39,591 nucleotides of DNA, taken from NCBI GenBank assembly GCA_024276815.1, contig JAJRWM010000100.1, positions 1 to 39,591 of the forward strand, written 5' to 3'. This document shows positions 1 through 8,070 of the stretch, piece after piece (the stretch's first letter is position 1; each line of letters begins with the position of its first letter). This stretch comes from a bacterium. Its GTDB lineage: Bacteria > JACRDZ01 > JAJRWM01. The translations under genes were made by a program, and so were the position numbers. Under the pieces are notes generated by a model, which was not told the origin of the DNA, did no database searches, and worked only from the letters and a program-made list of their open reading frames with translations.

Positions 1-12
1 GCGGTAAATACA

Positions 13-139
13 GGGATTATCAACTTTTAAAGTTTTTAGCGCTTGAACGACGCGCACGGCTCGCCTGGAAAGGAGCGCGGGGAAGAAACCTTTTCAGACA
101 AGAGGTTTGCCCCACAAAATTTCCGGGGGGAACTCCAAA
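13..139 (+). repeat. Dispersed intergenic repeat, copy 1 (long form with hairpin)
   Basis: This stretch matches the reverse complement of 12191-12317. The first 61 bases (13-73) are identical and the rest differ by a few substitutions and small gaps. It begins with a DnaA-box-like TTATCAACT and the palindrome AACTTTTAAAGTT. It then holds the core CGCTTGAACGACGCGCACGG and a hairpin in which GGGG (79-82) and AAACCT pair with AGGTTT and CCCC (110-113). Shorter relatives lie at 13466-13540 and 22952-23018. No coding frame is evident. It could be a REP/MITE-like element or a structured RNA. Confidence 0.85.
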
Positions 140-148
140 ATTTTGCCC

Positions 149-178
149 TTGATTTTTCTAATATTTAAATGCTAGTAT
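149..178 (+). promoter_or_regulatory. Possible dnaA promoter
   Basis: TTGATT (149-154) and TAGTAT (173-178) are separated by 18 bases, each matching 4 of 6 positions of the sigma70 consensus. It lies about 190 bases upstream of dnaA and just after repeat copy 1. Other AT-rich stretches between here and dnaA could also serve, so this is a weak call. Confidence 0.3.
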
Positions 179-314
179 GAACCAGTTGGAAAAAGTAGTC
201 GGAGGTGTTTCTGAAAGTCCAACTATTTCCTTTTGTTAATCTTATCGGGCATTTACGAAGATTTTTAAACTCTTTTAGATACCATATTAGACAAACTGAT
301 TCAACCGGCTGGCT

Positions 315-346
315 TTATCCACAACTGTGGATAAGTCTGTGGGTAA
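315..346 (+). promoter_or_regulatory. Cluster of three DnaA boxes upstream of dnaA
   Basis: A perfect TTATCCACA lies at 315-323. An inverted perfect box (TGTGGATAA) follows at 326-334 and a third inverted box with one change (TGTGGGTAA) at 338-346. The cluster ends 20 bases before the dnaA start. Such clusters serve both as an origin sub-region and as the site of dnaA autoregulation in many bacteria. The box sequences are seen directly; the role is inferred from the family. Confidence 0.85.
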
Positions 347-366
347 CTTGTTAAAGGATGTTTTGA

Positions 367-1698
367 ATGAACGACCAGATATGGACTTTGACCAAAGACA
401 AACTACGGGGACAAATCAACGAACATATTTATGAAACCTGGATTCAGCCTACCACCTTCTATTCTTATTCTGAAAGCAGTAAAACCTTGGTGGTTTCCGT
501 TCCCAATGAACGTTTTTCCCAATGGCTTACCGAGCGTTACTACGATCAAATTACCGACATAATAGAGAATATCTCCCAAAACAAGATAAAAATTGTTTTT
601 ACTCCCTTAAAGGATGTTGAGAAACCTGACGGTAAACAACTGGACTGGACGGCTAATTACGAATCAAAATCTGATGATTTCATGCTTTCGCCCCGGTATA
701 CCTTTGATCAGTTTGTGGTCGGCAGTTCCAACCGCTTCGCTCACGCTGCCGCCATGAGTGTCGCCGAATCGCCGGCCAACTCCTACAACCCCTTATTTAT
801 CTACGGCGGTGTGGGATTAGGCAAGACCCATCTTTTACAGGCAATCGGCAACAATATTCTCAAAAAACATAATAACTGCAAACTTTACTATCTTTCCATA
901 GAAAAATTCACGACTGATTTTATTAATTCAATACGCTACGCTGACGATCTTTCCTTTAAAAACAAATATCGCAACGTCGATGTGCTGTTAATAGACGATA
1001 TCCAGTTTCTGGCCGGCAAGGAAAGAACCCAGGAAGAATTTTTTCATACCTTCAACGCTTTATATAACGCGCAGCAACAGATTGTTATCTCATCTGACCG
1101 GCCACCAAAAGATATGGACAAGCTTGAGGAAAGGCTAAGATCGCGGTTTGAATGGGGATTGATAACCGATATTCAGGCTCCTGACCTGGAAACCAGAATC
1201 GCCATTCTTCACAAAAAATCAGAATTGGAAAAATTAAGCATTCCCGACGATGTTATTTATTTCATCGCCAACAACATAACGAGCAACATCAGGGAACTGG
1301 AGGGATCGTTAATCAGAATCGTCGCTTTCGCTTCCCTGACCAATCGCGAGGTAAGCGTCGCTCTGGCTAAAGAAATTCTCAAGGATGTCTTGCCGCGCAC
1401 CGAGCAAAAGCCGACCATCAACCTTATCCAGGAAAAAGTAAGTAAGTTTTTTAATCTCTCGGTTCGGGAAATGAAGACCAAAAAGAGAAACCAGTCTATC
1501 GCTTTTCCCAGGCAAATAGCCATGTATCTGGCCCGGCAGTTAACCGATATGTCTCTTCCAGAAATTGGCGAGAATTTCGGCGGTCGCGATCACAGCACTG
1601 TTTTACACGCCTGCGCCAAGATAAAGAAGAAACTGGAAAAAGAAGAGGATTTTATAAAAATTATCAATGACATAAAAAATAGTATCATGTTAAAATGA
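367..1698 (+). CDS. dnaA: Chromosomal replication initiator protein DnaA
   Basis: DnaA is an AAA+ ATPase that binds DnaA boxes, melts the origin and loads the helicase. At 443 residues it has the normal length. Domain I is at about 1-80 (starting MNDQIWT). The AAA+ core follows, with Walker A GGVGLGKT near residue 146 and Walker B LLIDDIQF near 205. The domain IV helix-turn-helix signature GGRDHSTVLHA is near 404. The linker (domain II) is short, about 20-30 residues. The ATG start has AAAGGA eight bases upstream. DnaA boxes lie on both sides of the gene (315-346 and 1758-1848), so the protein probably regulates its own transcription and acts at the downstream origin. dnaN and recF follow in the usual order. 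The identification is secure. Confidence 0.99.
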   Translation: MNDQIWTLTKDKLRGQINEHIYETWIQPTTFYSYSESSKTLVVSVPNERFSQWLTERYYDQITDIIENISQNKIKIVFTPLKDVEKPDGKQLDWTANYESKSDDFMLSPRYTFDQFVVGSSNRFAHAAAMSVAESPANSYNPLFIYGGVGLGKTHLLQAIGNNILKKHNNCKLYYLSIEKFTTDFINSIRYADDLSFKNKYRNVDVLLIDDIQFLAGKERTQEEFFHTFNALYNAQQQIVISSDRPPKDMDKLEERLRSRFEWGLITDIQAPDLETRIAILHKKSELEKLSIPDDVIYFIANNITSNIRELEGSLIRIVAFASLTNREVSVALAKEILKDVLPRTEQKPTINLIQEKVSKFFNLSVREMKTKKRNQSIAFPRQIAMYLARQLTDMSLPEIGENFGGRDHSTVLHACAKIKKKLEKEEDFIKIINDIKNSIMLK

Positions 1699-1921
1699 TG
1701 TTTAAAAGCTGGGGATAAAAACAGCGTTTTCCGGTTTTTATTTTTTTCCGGGGATAGTGTGGATAACCCAAACAAGTTATCCCAAGCTTTACCAACGTTA
1801 TTTTTTCAATTATGTTGCGTATTTAGATGGTTTATCCAGTTATCAACAGGCATAACTGTTACTGCTACTATCTAATTAACTTAAAATAAGTTTATTTTGT
1901 TATAGTTTGAGGAGAGCCTAG
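1699..1921 (+). other. oriC: Replication origin (oriC): DnaA boxes, DnaA-trios and AT-rich unwinding region
   Basis: The dnaA-dnaN gap holds an inverted box TGTGGATAA (1758-1766), a poor box TTATCCCAA (1777-1785), and two abutting boxes, TTATCCAGT (1832-1840) and TTATCAACA (1840-1848). Next come a short GGC element and then TACTGCTACTAT (1860-1871). The latter reads as four T-N-C/T triplets that fit the DnaA-trio motif described for Bacillus subtilis. A strongly AT-rich stretch (about 1871-1908) follows, and then the dnaN ribosome-binding site. The order box, GC element, trios, AT tract is that of the basal unwinding system. Unwinding is therefore predicted immediately before dnaN. Confidence 0.85.
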
Positions 1922-3025
1922 ATGAAAATTGTCTGCCAGAGATCGTTAATTCTCAAAGCTATCAATGATGTTTTGGGGGTAACCAATAAAGATACCCTGC
2001 CGATACTTTCCAATATTCTGCTGGATGGCCGGGCCAGTGGTCTGGAACTGGTTGGCACTGACTTGGAAGTCGGCATTAAAACAGTTTTGCCTGATGTGGT
2101 AAAAGAAATTGGCGCGATCACTGTTTCCGCCCGTAAACTCAGCGATATTATCAGGGAACTGCCGGAAGCGGAACTGCAAATAGTTCTGGATGATAACAAC
2201 AATGTTATTATCTCCTGCCAAAACGCCCAGTTTTGTTTGAATGGCATTAGAAAAGAGGAGTTCCCCCTGTTTCCGGAGTTTTCCGAGGCGGAGTCTTTTG
2301 AGATATCGTCGGAAATTTTAACTGACATTATAAAGAAAACCATCTTTGCCGTAAGTAAGGAAGAAAGCCGGTATACTCTTAACGGAGTTCTTCTTAACGC
2401 TACCGCCGGGAGTTTGACCTTAGTCGCTACCGATGGTCATCGTTTGGCCGTGGCCGGCACAACGTTGGAAAAAGTCTCCTCGGATGATATCAGTATTATC
2501 ATTCCCATCAAAGCCTTGAATGAACTGAGCAAAATTCTATCCGTCGAGGAAAAGTCTTCTGTTCGATTGATGGTTGAAGAAACCCAGGTTATTTTCAAGG
2601 TTGGTTCCACGATAATTGTTTCCAGGTTAATAGAAGGTCCTTTTCCTGATTACGATAGAGTTATTCCTAAAGAGGTCAACCAGAAAATAACTTTGTCTCG
2701 GGATGAACTGACTCATGTTATCCGGCGGGTATCTTTACTGGCGAACCAGAAAACCTGCTCGATAAAGTTTATTCTGAAGCATGATGAGATGGAGATTGTC
2801 GCTAAAAACCCTGAGGCTGGCGAAGCCAAGGAACTGCTGAAGATTAATTATCAGGGTGATTTTATTAAACTTGGTTATAATTACCGTTATCTCCTGGACG
2901 TCCTGAAATGTATCAAGAGCGAGAATATTATTTTTGAAATAACCCAGCCGCTTAATCCCGCGGTAGTCAGACCAGAAAGTGAAATTGAGAATTATCTGTA
3001 CGTGATCATGCCCATGAAAGTCTGA
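1922..3025 (+). CDS. dnaN: DNA polymerase III beta subunit (sliding clamp)
   Basis: The protein forms the ring-shaped clamp that tethers DNA polymerase III to DNA. At 367 residues it matches the family length for three repeated clamp domains. The start MKIVCQRSLILKAI, the segment YTLNGVLL, ATDGHRLAV near residue 170 and the C-terminal YLYVIMPMKV are typical of DnaN. The ATG is preceded by GAGGAG seven bases upstream. The gene sits directly after the predicted origin unwinding region, so its promoter probably overlaps oriC and may respond to DnaA. recF follows after a 129-base gap in which no terminator was seen. The identification is secure. Confidence 0.98.
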   Translation: MKIVCQRSLILKAINDVLGVTNKDTLPILSNILLDGRASGLELVGTDLEVGIKTVLPDVVKEIGAITVSARKLSDIIRELPEAELQIVLDDNNNVIISCQNAQFCLNGIRKEEFPLFPEFSEAESFEISSEILTDIIKKTIFAVSKEESRYTLNGVLLNATAGSLTLVATDGHRLAVAGTTLEKVSSDDISIIIPIKALNELSKILSVEEKSSVRLMVEETQVIFKVGSTIIVSRLIEGPFPDYDRVIPKEVNQKITLSRDELTHVIRRVSLLANQKTCSIKFILKHDEMEIVAKNPEAGEAKELLKINYQGDFIKLGYNYRYLLDVLKCIKSENIIFEITQPLNPAVVRPESEIENYLYVIMPMKV

Positions 3026-3154
3026 TCATACGAAGAAAACAGCGCTTTCACAACCCTTCTCATCCCGATTCTGATAAAATTTAAAAACTGAAATTAAAAC
3101 TGATAAGTTAAAATAGCAACGACCACCTTACCCGTCAGACCAGGGAAAATAATA

Positions 3155-4294
3155 TTGTCGATAAATAGTTTAACCCTTAATAAATTCAGGAACTTTGATA
3201 AAGAAACACTCTCCTTTGAAAGCCGCTATGTTTTTTTTCTGGGCCAAAACGCCCAGGGGAAAACCAACCTCCTGGAAGCTATTTATTATTTAACCTGCGC
3301 CAAGTCGTTCAGGACGTCCAGGATAAGCAATTTGGTTAATTTTAACAGCGATTATTTTTATCTGAAGGGAATTTCGCTAAAAAATAACCTGGCCGATGTT
3401 TTAGAGGTTTCATTTAAGAACGGTGAAGGAAGAAAACATAAATATAATGGCGTGCTTCTGAAAAAAGGCGAGTATCCCTGGGGCATAATTCCCACCATCA
3501 GCTACAGCAGAAAAGATTTGAAATTAAGCGAGGAAGAGGCTAGTTTGCGCCGCAAGTTTATCGACCAGGAATTGTCTTTTCTTTCTAAAACCTATTTTTA
3601 TCATCTTAAGAGATATAATCGCGCGCTGAAGCAACGGAACGCGGCTTTGAAAAATAAACATTCCGGAGAGTCGGAGGTCAGGCTCTGGGATGAGGAACTA
3701 GTTGTTCACGGCTTGTATATTATAAAAAAAAGAAGAGAATTTATTGATACGCTTAACATTCTCTCCCGGTTAGCCTATCGCCGGTTAACCGGGAGCTCTG
3801 AAGAACTTAAAATAGGGTTTCGCTGTCAGCTCAACGATCTTAAGGAAAAAGATCCTGAGTCCGCTTATCGCGCTCGTTTAACAAGTGTTTACCAGCGGGA
3901 AAGGAAACTCGGTTACACCCTGTTCGGGCCTCATAAAGATGATCTGGAAATTGTTATTAATGATAATGATATCAGGCAGTTTGGCTCAAGCGGTCAACAT
4001 AAAAGCGTTGTGCTCTCAATCAAGTTGGCCTTGATCGAGATTGTGAAAAAAGAGAGCGGCGTTTACCCGCTTTTGTTATTGGATGAGGTTTTTAGCGAAC
4101 TGGATGAAAAGCGCATCGTTTCGTTAGTACAGATAATCAAGCGGAAAAAGATACAGGTGTTTTTCAGCGGCGATCATCTGCCCGCCTGTTTGAGTAAATT
4201 TTTTACTGATAACACCACCTTTTTTCTTGTTTCCGATAATCAGGTTAAATTACAGGAACGACCGCTTGCGGTCAGACCTGACCTTGCTTCATGA
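3155..4294 (+). CDS. recF: DNA replication and repair protein RecF
   Basis: RecF is an SMC-like ATPase that helps load RecA at single-strand gaps and stalled forks. The 379-residue protein has Walker [14 protein letters not shown] near residue 30, an ABC-type signature region [16 protein letters not shown] near 277, and Walker [13 protein letters not shown] near 306. The start is TTG ([14 protein letters not shown]), chosen because AGGGA lies about nine bases upstream and the next residues are the conserved RecF N-terminus. gyrB, often next in this operon, is absent. Instead the gene converges on the copper ATPase, and the two reading frames overlap by six bases at 4289-4294, so no room is left for a separate terminator. 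Confidence 0.97.
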   Translation: MSINSLTLNKFRNFDKETLSFESRYVFFLGQNAQGKTNLLEAIYYLTCAKSFRTSRISNLVNFNSDYFYLKGISLKNNLADVLEVSFKNGEGRKHKYNGVLLKKGEYPWGIIPTISYSRKDLKLSEEEASLRRKFIDQELSFLSKTYFYHLKRYNRALKQRNAALKNKHSGESEVRLWDEELVVHGLYIIKKRREFIDTLNILSRLAYRRLTGSSEELKIGFRCQLNDLKEKDPESAYRARLTSVYQRERKLGYTLFGPHKDDLEIVINDNDIRQFGSSGQHKSVVLSIKLALIEIVKKESGVYPLLLLDEVFSELDEKRIVSLVQIIKRKKIQVFFSGDHLPACLSKFFTDNTTFFLVSDNQVKLQERPLAVRPDLAS

Positions 4295-7171
4295 CCGCTT
4301 TTTTCCCGTTACCTCATAACGGGGCAGAATATTTATCCAGCGTAGCCGCAGTGAATTGGTTACTACATTTATCGAACTGAAAGCCATGGCTGCTTCAGCG
4401 ATTACCGGGTGAAGCAGCCCGATAATCGCCAGGGGTATCGCGACCACATTATAGAAAAAGGCCCAAAACAGGTTCTGGCGTATTTTGCCAAAGATGGCCC
4501 GGGAAAGTTTGATAGCGCTGATCACGCTGCCGATATTCCCTCGCACCAGTGTAATGTCAGCCGCTTCGATAGCGATATCAGTGCCACTACCGATTGCCAG
4601 CCCCACATCAGCCTGGGAAAGCGCCGGCGCGTCATTAATGCCGTCTCCCACCATCGCTACCCGGCCGCGTTTATCCTGCAATTTTTTTATTTCGTTAAGC
4701 TTTTGATCCGGCAACACCTCCGCGACCACCTGGTCGATTCCCAGTTGACCGGCGATCGCCTCGGCGGTGCGGATATTATCCCCGGTCAGCATGACGGAAT
4801 TAATGCCCATCTTTTTCAGCTCGGCGATGGCCGGAACGGAATCATCCTTCAAACGATCGGCAATTGCCAGGAAACCGGCGAGCCGGCCATTTTTCACCAC
4901 GGCAATAACTGTTTTCGCCGCCGATTCCAACTCGGCGACGCTGACCTGCCATTCCGCCAAATTCAACCCCAACTCCTTTACGGCTGAAATGGAGCCGACA
5001 AAAACACTTTCGTAGTTTATTTTTCCCTTAATACCTTTCCCCGGCAAAGCCTCAAAGCCTTGCGGTTGAACCAGGGTTAAATTATGCCGCAGGGCCTCGT
5101 CTTTAACCGCAGAACCCAAGGGATGCTCTGAGCCTTGTTCCAGGCTGGCGGCCCAGGTCAGCAACTCAAAAGCCGTTACGCCGGAAACCAGTTTCAGGTC
5201 AGTAACCACCGGTTTACCGATGGTTAAGGTGCCGGTTTTATCAAAAACAACAGTCGTGATGTCTTTCAGAATTTCAATGGCCTCGCCTCTCCTGATCAGC
5301 ACTCCGGCGGAAGCGCCTTTACCGCTTCCCACCATTAAAGCTGTTGGGGTCGCTAATCCTAAAGCGCAGGGACAGGCGATCACCAGCACGGCGACCGAAG
5401 CTAAAACAGCGGCGGAAATACCCTGCAAGTTGGGAGTTATCCAAGGCGCTAAGGAAGCGACGCCGGCCAGAAGTTCCTGCATGACTTGAGGCGCCCAGAT
5501 CCAGGCAAAAAAAGTCGCCAACGCGATCACCAGGATAACCGGCACAAAGTAGGCGACGACCCGATCAGCCAGATCCTGGATCGGCACCTTGGAACTCTGG
5601 CATTCTTCCACTAATTTCGCCACTTGCGACAAGAAAGTGTCCGGTCCGATTTTGGTCGCTTCTACTTTAAGAAGTCCCTGTTGATTGATGGTGGCGCCGA
5701 CGACCTGGTCGCCGGGCTTCTTCTTCACGAGTTGGGATTCACCGGTAACCATTGATTCATTGATAGAGCTTTCACCCTCCAGAATCAGGCCGTCGGTAGG
5801 TATTTTCTCTCCCGGGCGAACCACCATAACATCGTGTATTTTAACCGCTTCAATCGGCACTTCTTTTTCAACGCCATCAACCAGGACATGAGCTGTTTTA
5901 CTTCCCAACTCCATCAGTTTCCTGATCGCCTGGGAAGTTTTTCCGCGGGCCTGGTTTTCCAGATAGCGACCGGTTAAATAGATCGCCATAATCATGGCCG
6001 CGACGCCGCTGAAGTTGGCGATTCGGGTAAAGATCGAGAACAGCCCGGTAAAAAAGGCCGTCAGCGTACCCAGGGCCGTCAGCACTTCCATGTTGGCCGT
6101 ACCCAGGCTTACCGCTTTAACCGCTCCCTTCAAAGTTGCCCAGCCGCTGATGAAAATCACCGGAAAAGCCAAAACGACCATCCCGATATTAAACGCCTGA
6201 TGATTTGGCCAGGCAACGCCCCAGATCATTTCCGGCAGCATCCACAAAATTATCGGCACAGTGAACAGCCAGGCGTAGAACATCCTTTTTTTGCTGGCGC
6301 TGATGAATTTAGCTTCTTCTTCATCTTCGGCTTCTGAATCCTGGCCGGGCAGGGCGGCATGGTAGCCAACGCCAATAACCGCGTCAATTAATTTTTCGGG
6401 AGTCGTGTAATCAGCCGCGTAGGAAACATAGGCTTTTTCGTTGGCAAAATTAACCTTGGCCTCAAGAACTCCGGGAGTTTTCAATAAAGCTTTTTCAACC
6501 GTCTGAACACAGGAAGCGCAACTCATCTCATAAACATTCAAGGTGATCCTGGTAATTTTATCGCTGATGATCTTGGTGGGAGAGCTGAACTCCTTTTCCT
6601 GTTTGGGGTTGAGGTATTTCTCCGGATTGGCTTTGAACTTTTCCCGGCATTTGGGATTGCAGAAGTAATAGGTCAGACCTTGATAATCGTACTGACCGGC
6701 GGCGGTGTCAGGACTGACCACCATTAAACATACCGGATCGAAAATTTCCTGAGAGGAGGCAAACTTTTCCGTGTTTTCCTTTTTCAGGTATTTCTCCGGA
6801 TTGCTTTTAAACTTTTCCCGGCATTTGACATTACAGAAATAATAGGTATCACCTTTAAAGGAGTATTCGCCCGCGGCGGTCTTCGGGTCCACCTCCATGT
6901 GACAGACCGGGTCAACCGTCCTGGTTTCAGGCGTCCGCAAAAGCTTTTTAAGCGAAGCCCGGTTTTCAGAAAAGCCCAGAAAAACCTGATCGTTGATAAC
7001 AATGGTCGGAGTCGCCAGTCTTTGATATTTTTCAATAAGCTCTTGTTTGAAAACTTCATTTTCCACCGGTTTTTCCGTAAAATCAACCCTGTTATCAGTC
7101 AGGAATTTCTTGGCGGCCTGACAATCCGCGCAGGTGTTGGCCGTGTAGATTATAACCTTTTCTGAAAACAT
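4289..7171 (-). CDS. copA: Cu(I)-exporting P-type ATPase with glutaredoxin and two YHS domains
   Basis: This is a P1B-type ATPase that should export Cu(I) across the inner membrane. From the ATG at 7171 (960 residues) the order is: glutaredoxin-like domain (1-80, motif CADC), YHS domain (86-128), second YHS domain (145-187), HMA domain (about 205-272, MSCASC), then the ATPase. The ATPase shows TGES, CPC near residue 600, DKTGTLT near 642, EHPLG, GDGIND, and YN plus MAFSS in the last membrane helices, which mark the Cu(I) subgroup. A GTG three codons upstream is possible, but AAGGTGG sits five bases before the ATG. The gene lies 86 bases after a CpxP/ZraP-like protein, probably in one copper-responsive operon. 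The glutaredoxin plus double YHS front end is unusual and suggests reductive delivery of copper. Confidence 0.95.
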   Translation of the reverse strand: MFSEKVIIYTANTCADCQAAKKFLTDNRVDFTEKPVENEVFKQELIEKYQRLATPTIVINDQVFLGFSENRASLKKLLRTPETRTVDPVCHMEVDPKTAAGEYSFKGDTYYFCNVKCREKFKSNPEKYLKKENTEKFASSQEIFDPVCLMVVSPDTAAGQYDYQGLTYYFCNPKCREKFKANPEKYLNPKQEKEFSSPTKIISDKITRITLNVYEMSCASCVQTVEKALLKTPGVLEAKVNFANEKAYVSYAADYTTPEKLIDAVIGVGYHAALPGQDSEAEDEEEAKFISASKKRMFYAWLFTVPIILWMLPEMIWGVAWPNHQAFNIGMVVLAFPVIFISGWATLKGAVKAVSLGTANMEVLTALGTLTAFFTGLFSIFTRIANFSGVAAMIMAIYLTGRYLENQARGKTSQAIRKLMELGSKTAHVLVDGVEKEVPIEAVKIHDVMVVRPGEKIPTDGLILEGESSINESMVTGESQLVKKKPGDQVVGATINQQGLLKVEATKIGPDTFLSQVAKLVEECQSSKVPIQDLADRVVAYFVPVILVIALATFFAWIWAPQVMQELLAGVASLAPWITPNLQGISAAVLASVAVLVIACPCALGLATPTALMVGSGKGASAGVLIRRGEAIEILKDITTVVFDKTGTLTIGKPVVTDLKLVSGVTAFELLTWAASLEQGSEHPLGSAVKDEALRHNLTLVQPQGFEALPGKGIKGKINYESVFVGSISAVKELGLNLAEWQVSVAELESAAKTVIAVVKNGRLAGFLAIADRLKDDSVPAIAELKKMGINSVMLTGDNIRTAEAIAGQLGIDQVVAEVLPDQKLNEIKKLQDKRGRVAMVGDGINDAPALSQADVGLAIGSGTDIAIEAADITLVRGNIGSVISAIKLSRAIFGKIRQNLFWAFFYNVVAIPLAIIGLLHPVIAEAAMAFSSINVVTNSLRLRWINILPRYEVTGKKRS

Positions 7172-7257
7172 TAAGTCCACCTTCGTTCGCTGTTGTCATC
7201 AAGCGCTTTATCGGGTTGGGAAGCTCTACAGCAAGAGCCATCCCCGGCCAAACCGCC

Positions 7258-7488
7258 CTAGTTATCCCCCATCATCATGCCCCTTTTACCGGGCATCGTA
7301 TTGTTATTGCCGCTTTTCTTTTTTCTCATACCTTTAAAATACCCCATGAAAGGATGGTTTTGCTTTTCGTTCTGAACGCTGCACTGGCAATTTTCGTCAA
7401 CAATGTCGCTCTGCTCTTCGGTCAGCAAAGCCCTTACCGCGAGATTAGTCGTAACACAGTCCTGGTAGATATCCGTGACCGCGCCCAT
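7258..7488 (-). CDS. C-terminal part of CpxP/ZraP-like metal-binding protein (frameshifted)
   Basis: This frame continues the protein encoded at 7488-7907. It holds the family's conserved C-terminal helix RALLTEEQSDIVDE and then a tail rich in Cys, Met, His and Lys (CQCS, HPFMGYF, GMMMGDN) that looks suited to binding copper or another soft metal. Its first ATG (7488) overlaps the stop of the upstream frame as TAATG, so reinitiation is possible. However, the family alignment runs smoothly through a -1 shift at the A8 run (7512-7519), giving residues KKISNNIYEIMGAV. It is therefore best read as the second half of one gene. It ends 86 bases before copA. Confidence 0.65.
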   Translation of the reverse strand: MGAVTDIYQDCVTTNLAVRALLTEEQSDIVDENCQCSVQNEKQNHPFMGYFKGMRKKKSGNNNTMPGKRGMMMGDN

Positions 7489-7907
7489 TATCTCATAGAT
7501 ATTGTTGGAAATTTTTTTTGATCGGCGCCTGGATAAGCCAACAAGGTTTCCAGTTCAGCGGCGGCTTCCAGAGCCGCGGCGTTTTTACGGATTACCACTT
7601 TTTCATGATCCAGGTTCAGTTGAACTAATTTCCCTATTTGCTCATCACTAAAGTCCAATTTGGGCACAGCCTGCTCCAGTCCCAGCAAATCAATGATTTC
7701 CCTGTGTTTCTCATGAGCGTTGGCGGCCTTGTAAACCATGGTCCTTAAATATCTGACTGTCGCCATCAAGGTGTGCTGCCCGGCAAGATTTCTGGGCAGA
7801 CCGGCCCTGGAATCGTGCAAAGCCAACGGCGAGGCGCTAAAGCTTAGGGATGGAACAGCCAGCATTACCGCCAAAACGCTGGCAAACAAGATTTTGTACC
7901 GCTTCAT
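7488..7907 (-). CDS. CpxP/ZraP-like periplasmic heavy-metal resistance protein, N-terminal part
   Basis: Residues 1-25 are a clear Sec signal peptide (MKRYKILFASVLAVMLA...). The mature part is helical and resembles the Spy/CpxP/ZraP family of periplasmic chaperone or metal-sensing proteins. It includes the motif FSDEQIGKLVQLNLDHEK followed by a charged helix and AELETLLAYPGADQKK. The start has AGGAGGG seven bases upstream. As sequenced, translation leaves the family frame at an A8 tract and stops after PTISMR. A -1 slip on A-AAA-AAA restores the rest at 7258-7488. Partnership with the downstream copper ATPase suggests envelope copper defence. No operator was recognised upstream. Confidence 0.75.
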   Translation of the reverse strand: MKRYKILFASVLAVMLAVPSLSFSASPLALHDSRAGLPRNLAGQHTLMATVRYLRTMVYKAANAHEKHREIIDLLGLEQAVPKLDFSDEQIGKLVQLNLDHEKVVIRKNAAALEAAAELETLLAYPGADQKKFPTISMR

Positions 7908-8070
7908 TGAAAACCCTCCTTTTAAATTACATGTATCCCGCCCGAGTTTGGGTAAAACAGCTCTTTCCAGTGGAGTTTAATGGTTTGATATTAGGACAGG
8001 GAAAAGGATTCCGTCTTTGATTTTAATTTATCTTGAATGAGGGAAAAGTTTTTTTTAGTCCGCCAGGAAA

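Noticed and set aside
4300-4390. A gyrB gene or fragment expected after recF
   Set aside because: The DNA after recF is fully occupied by the 3' end of the copper ATPase on the other strand; no gyrase motif is present.
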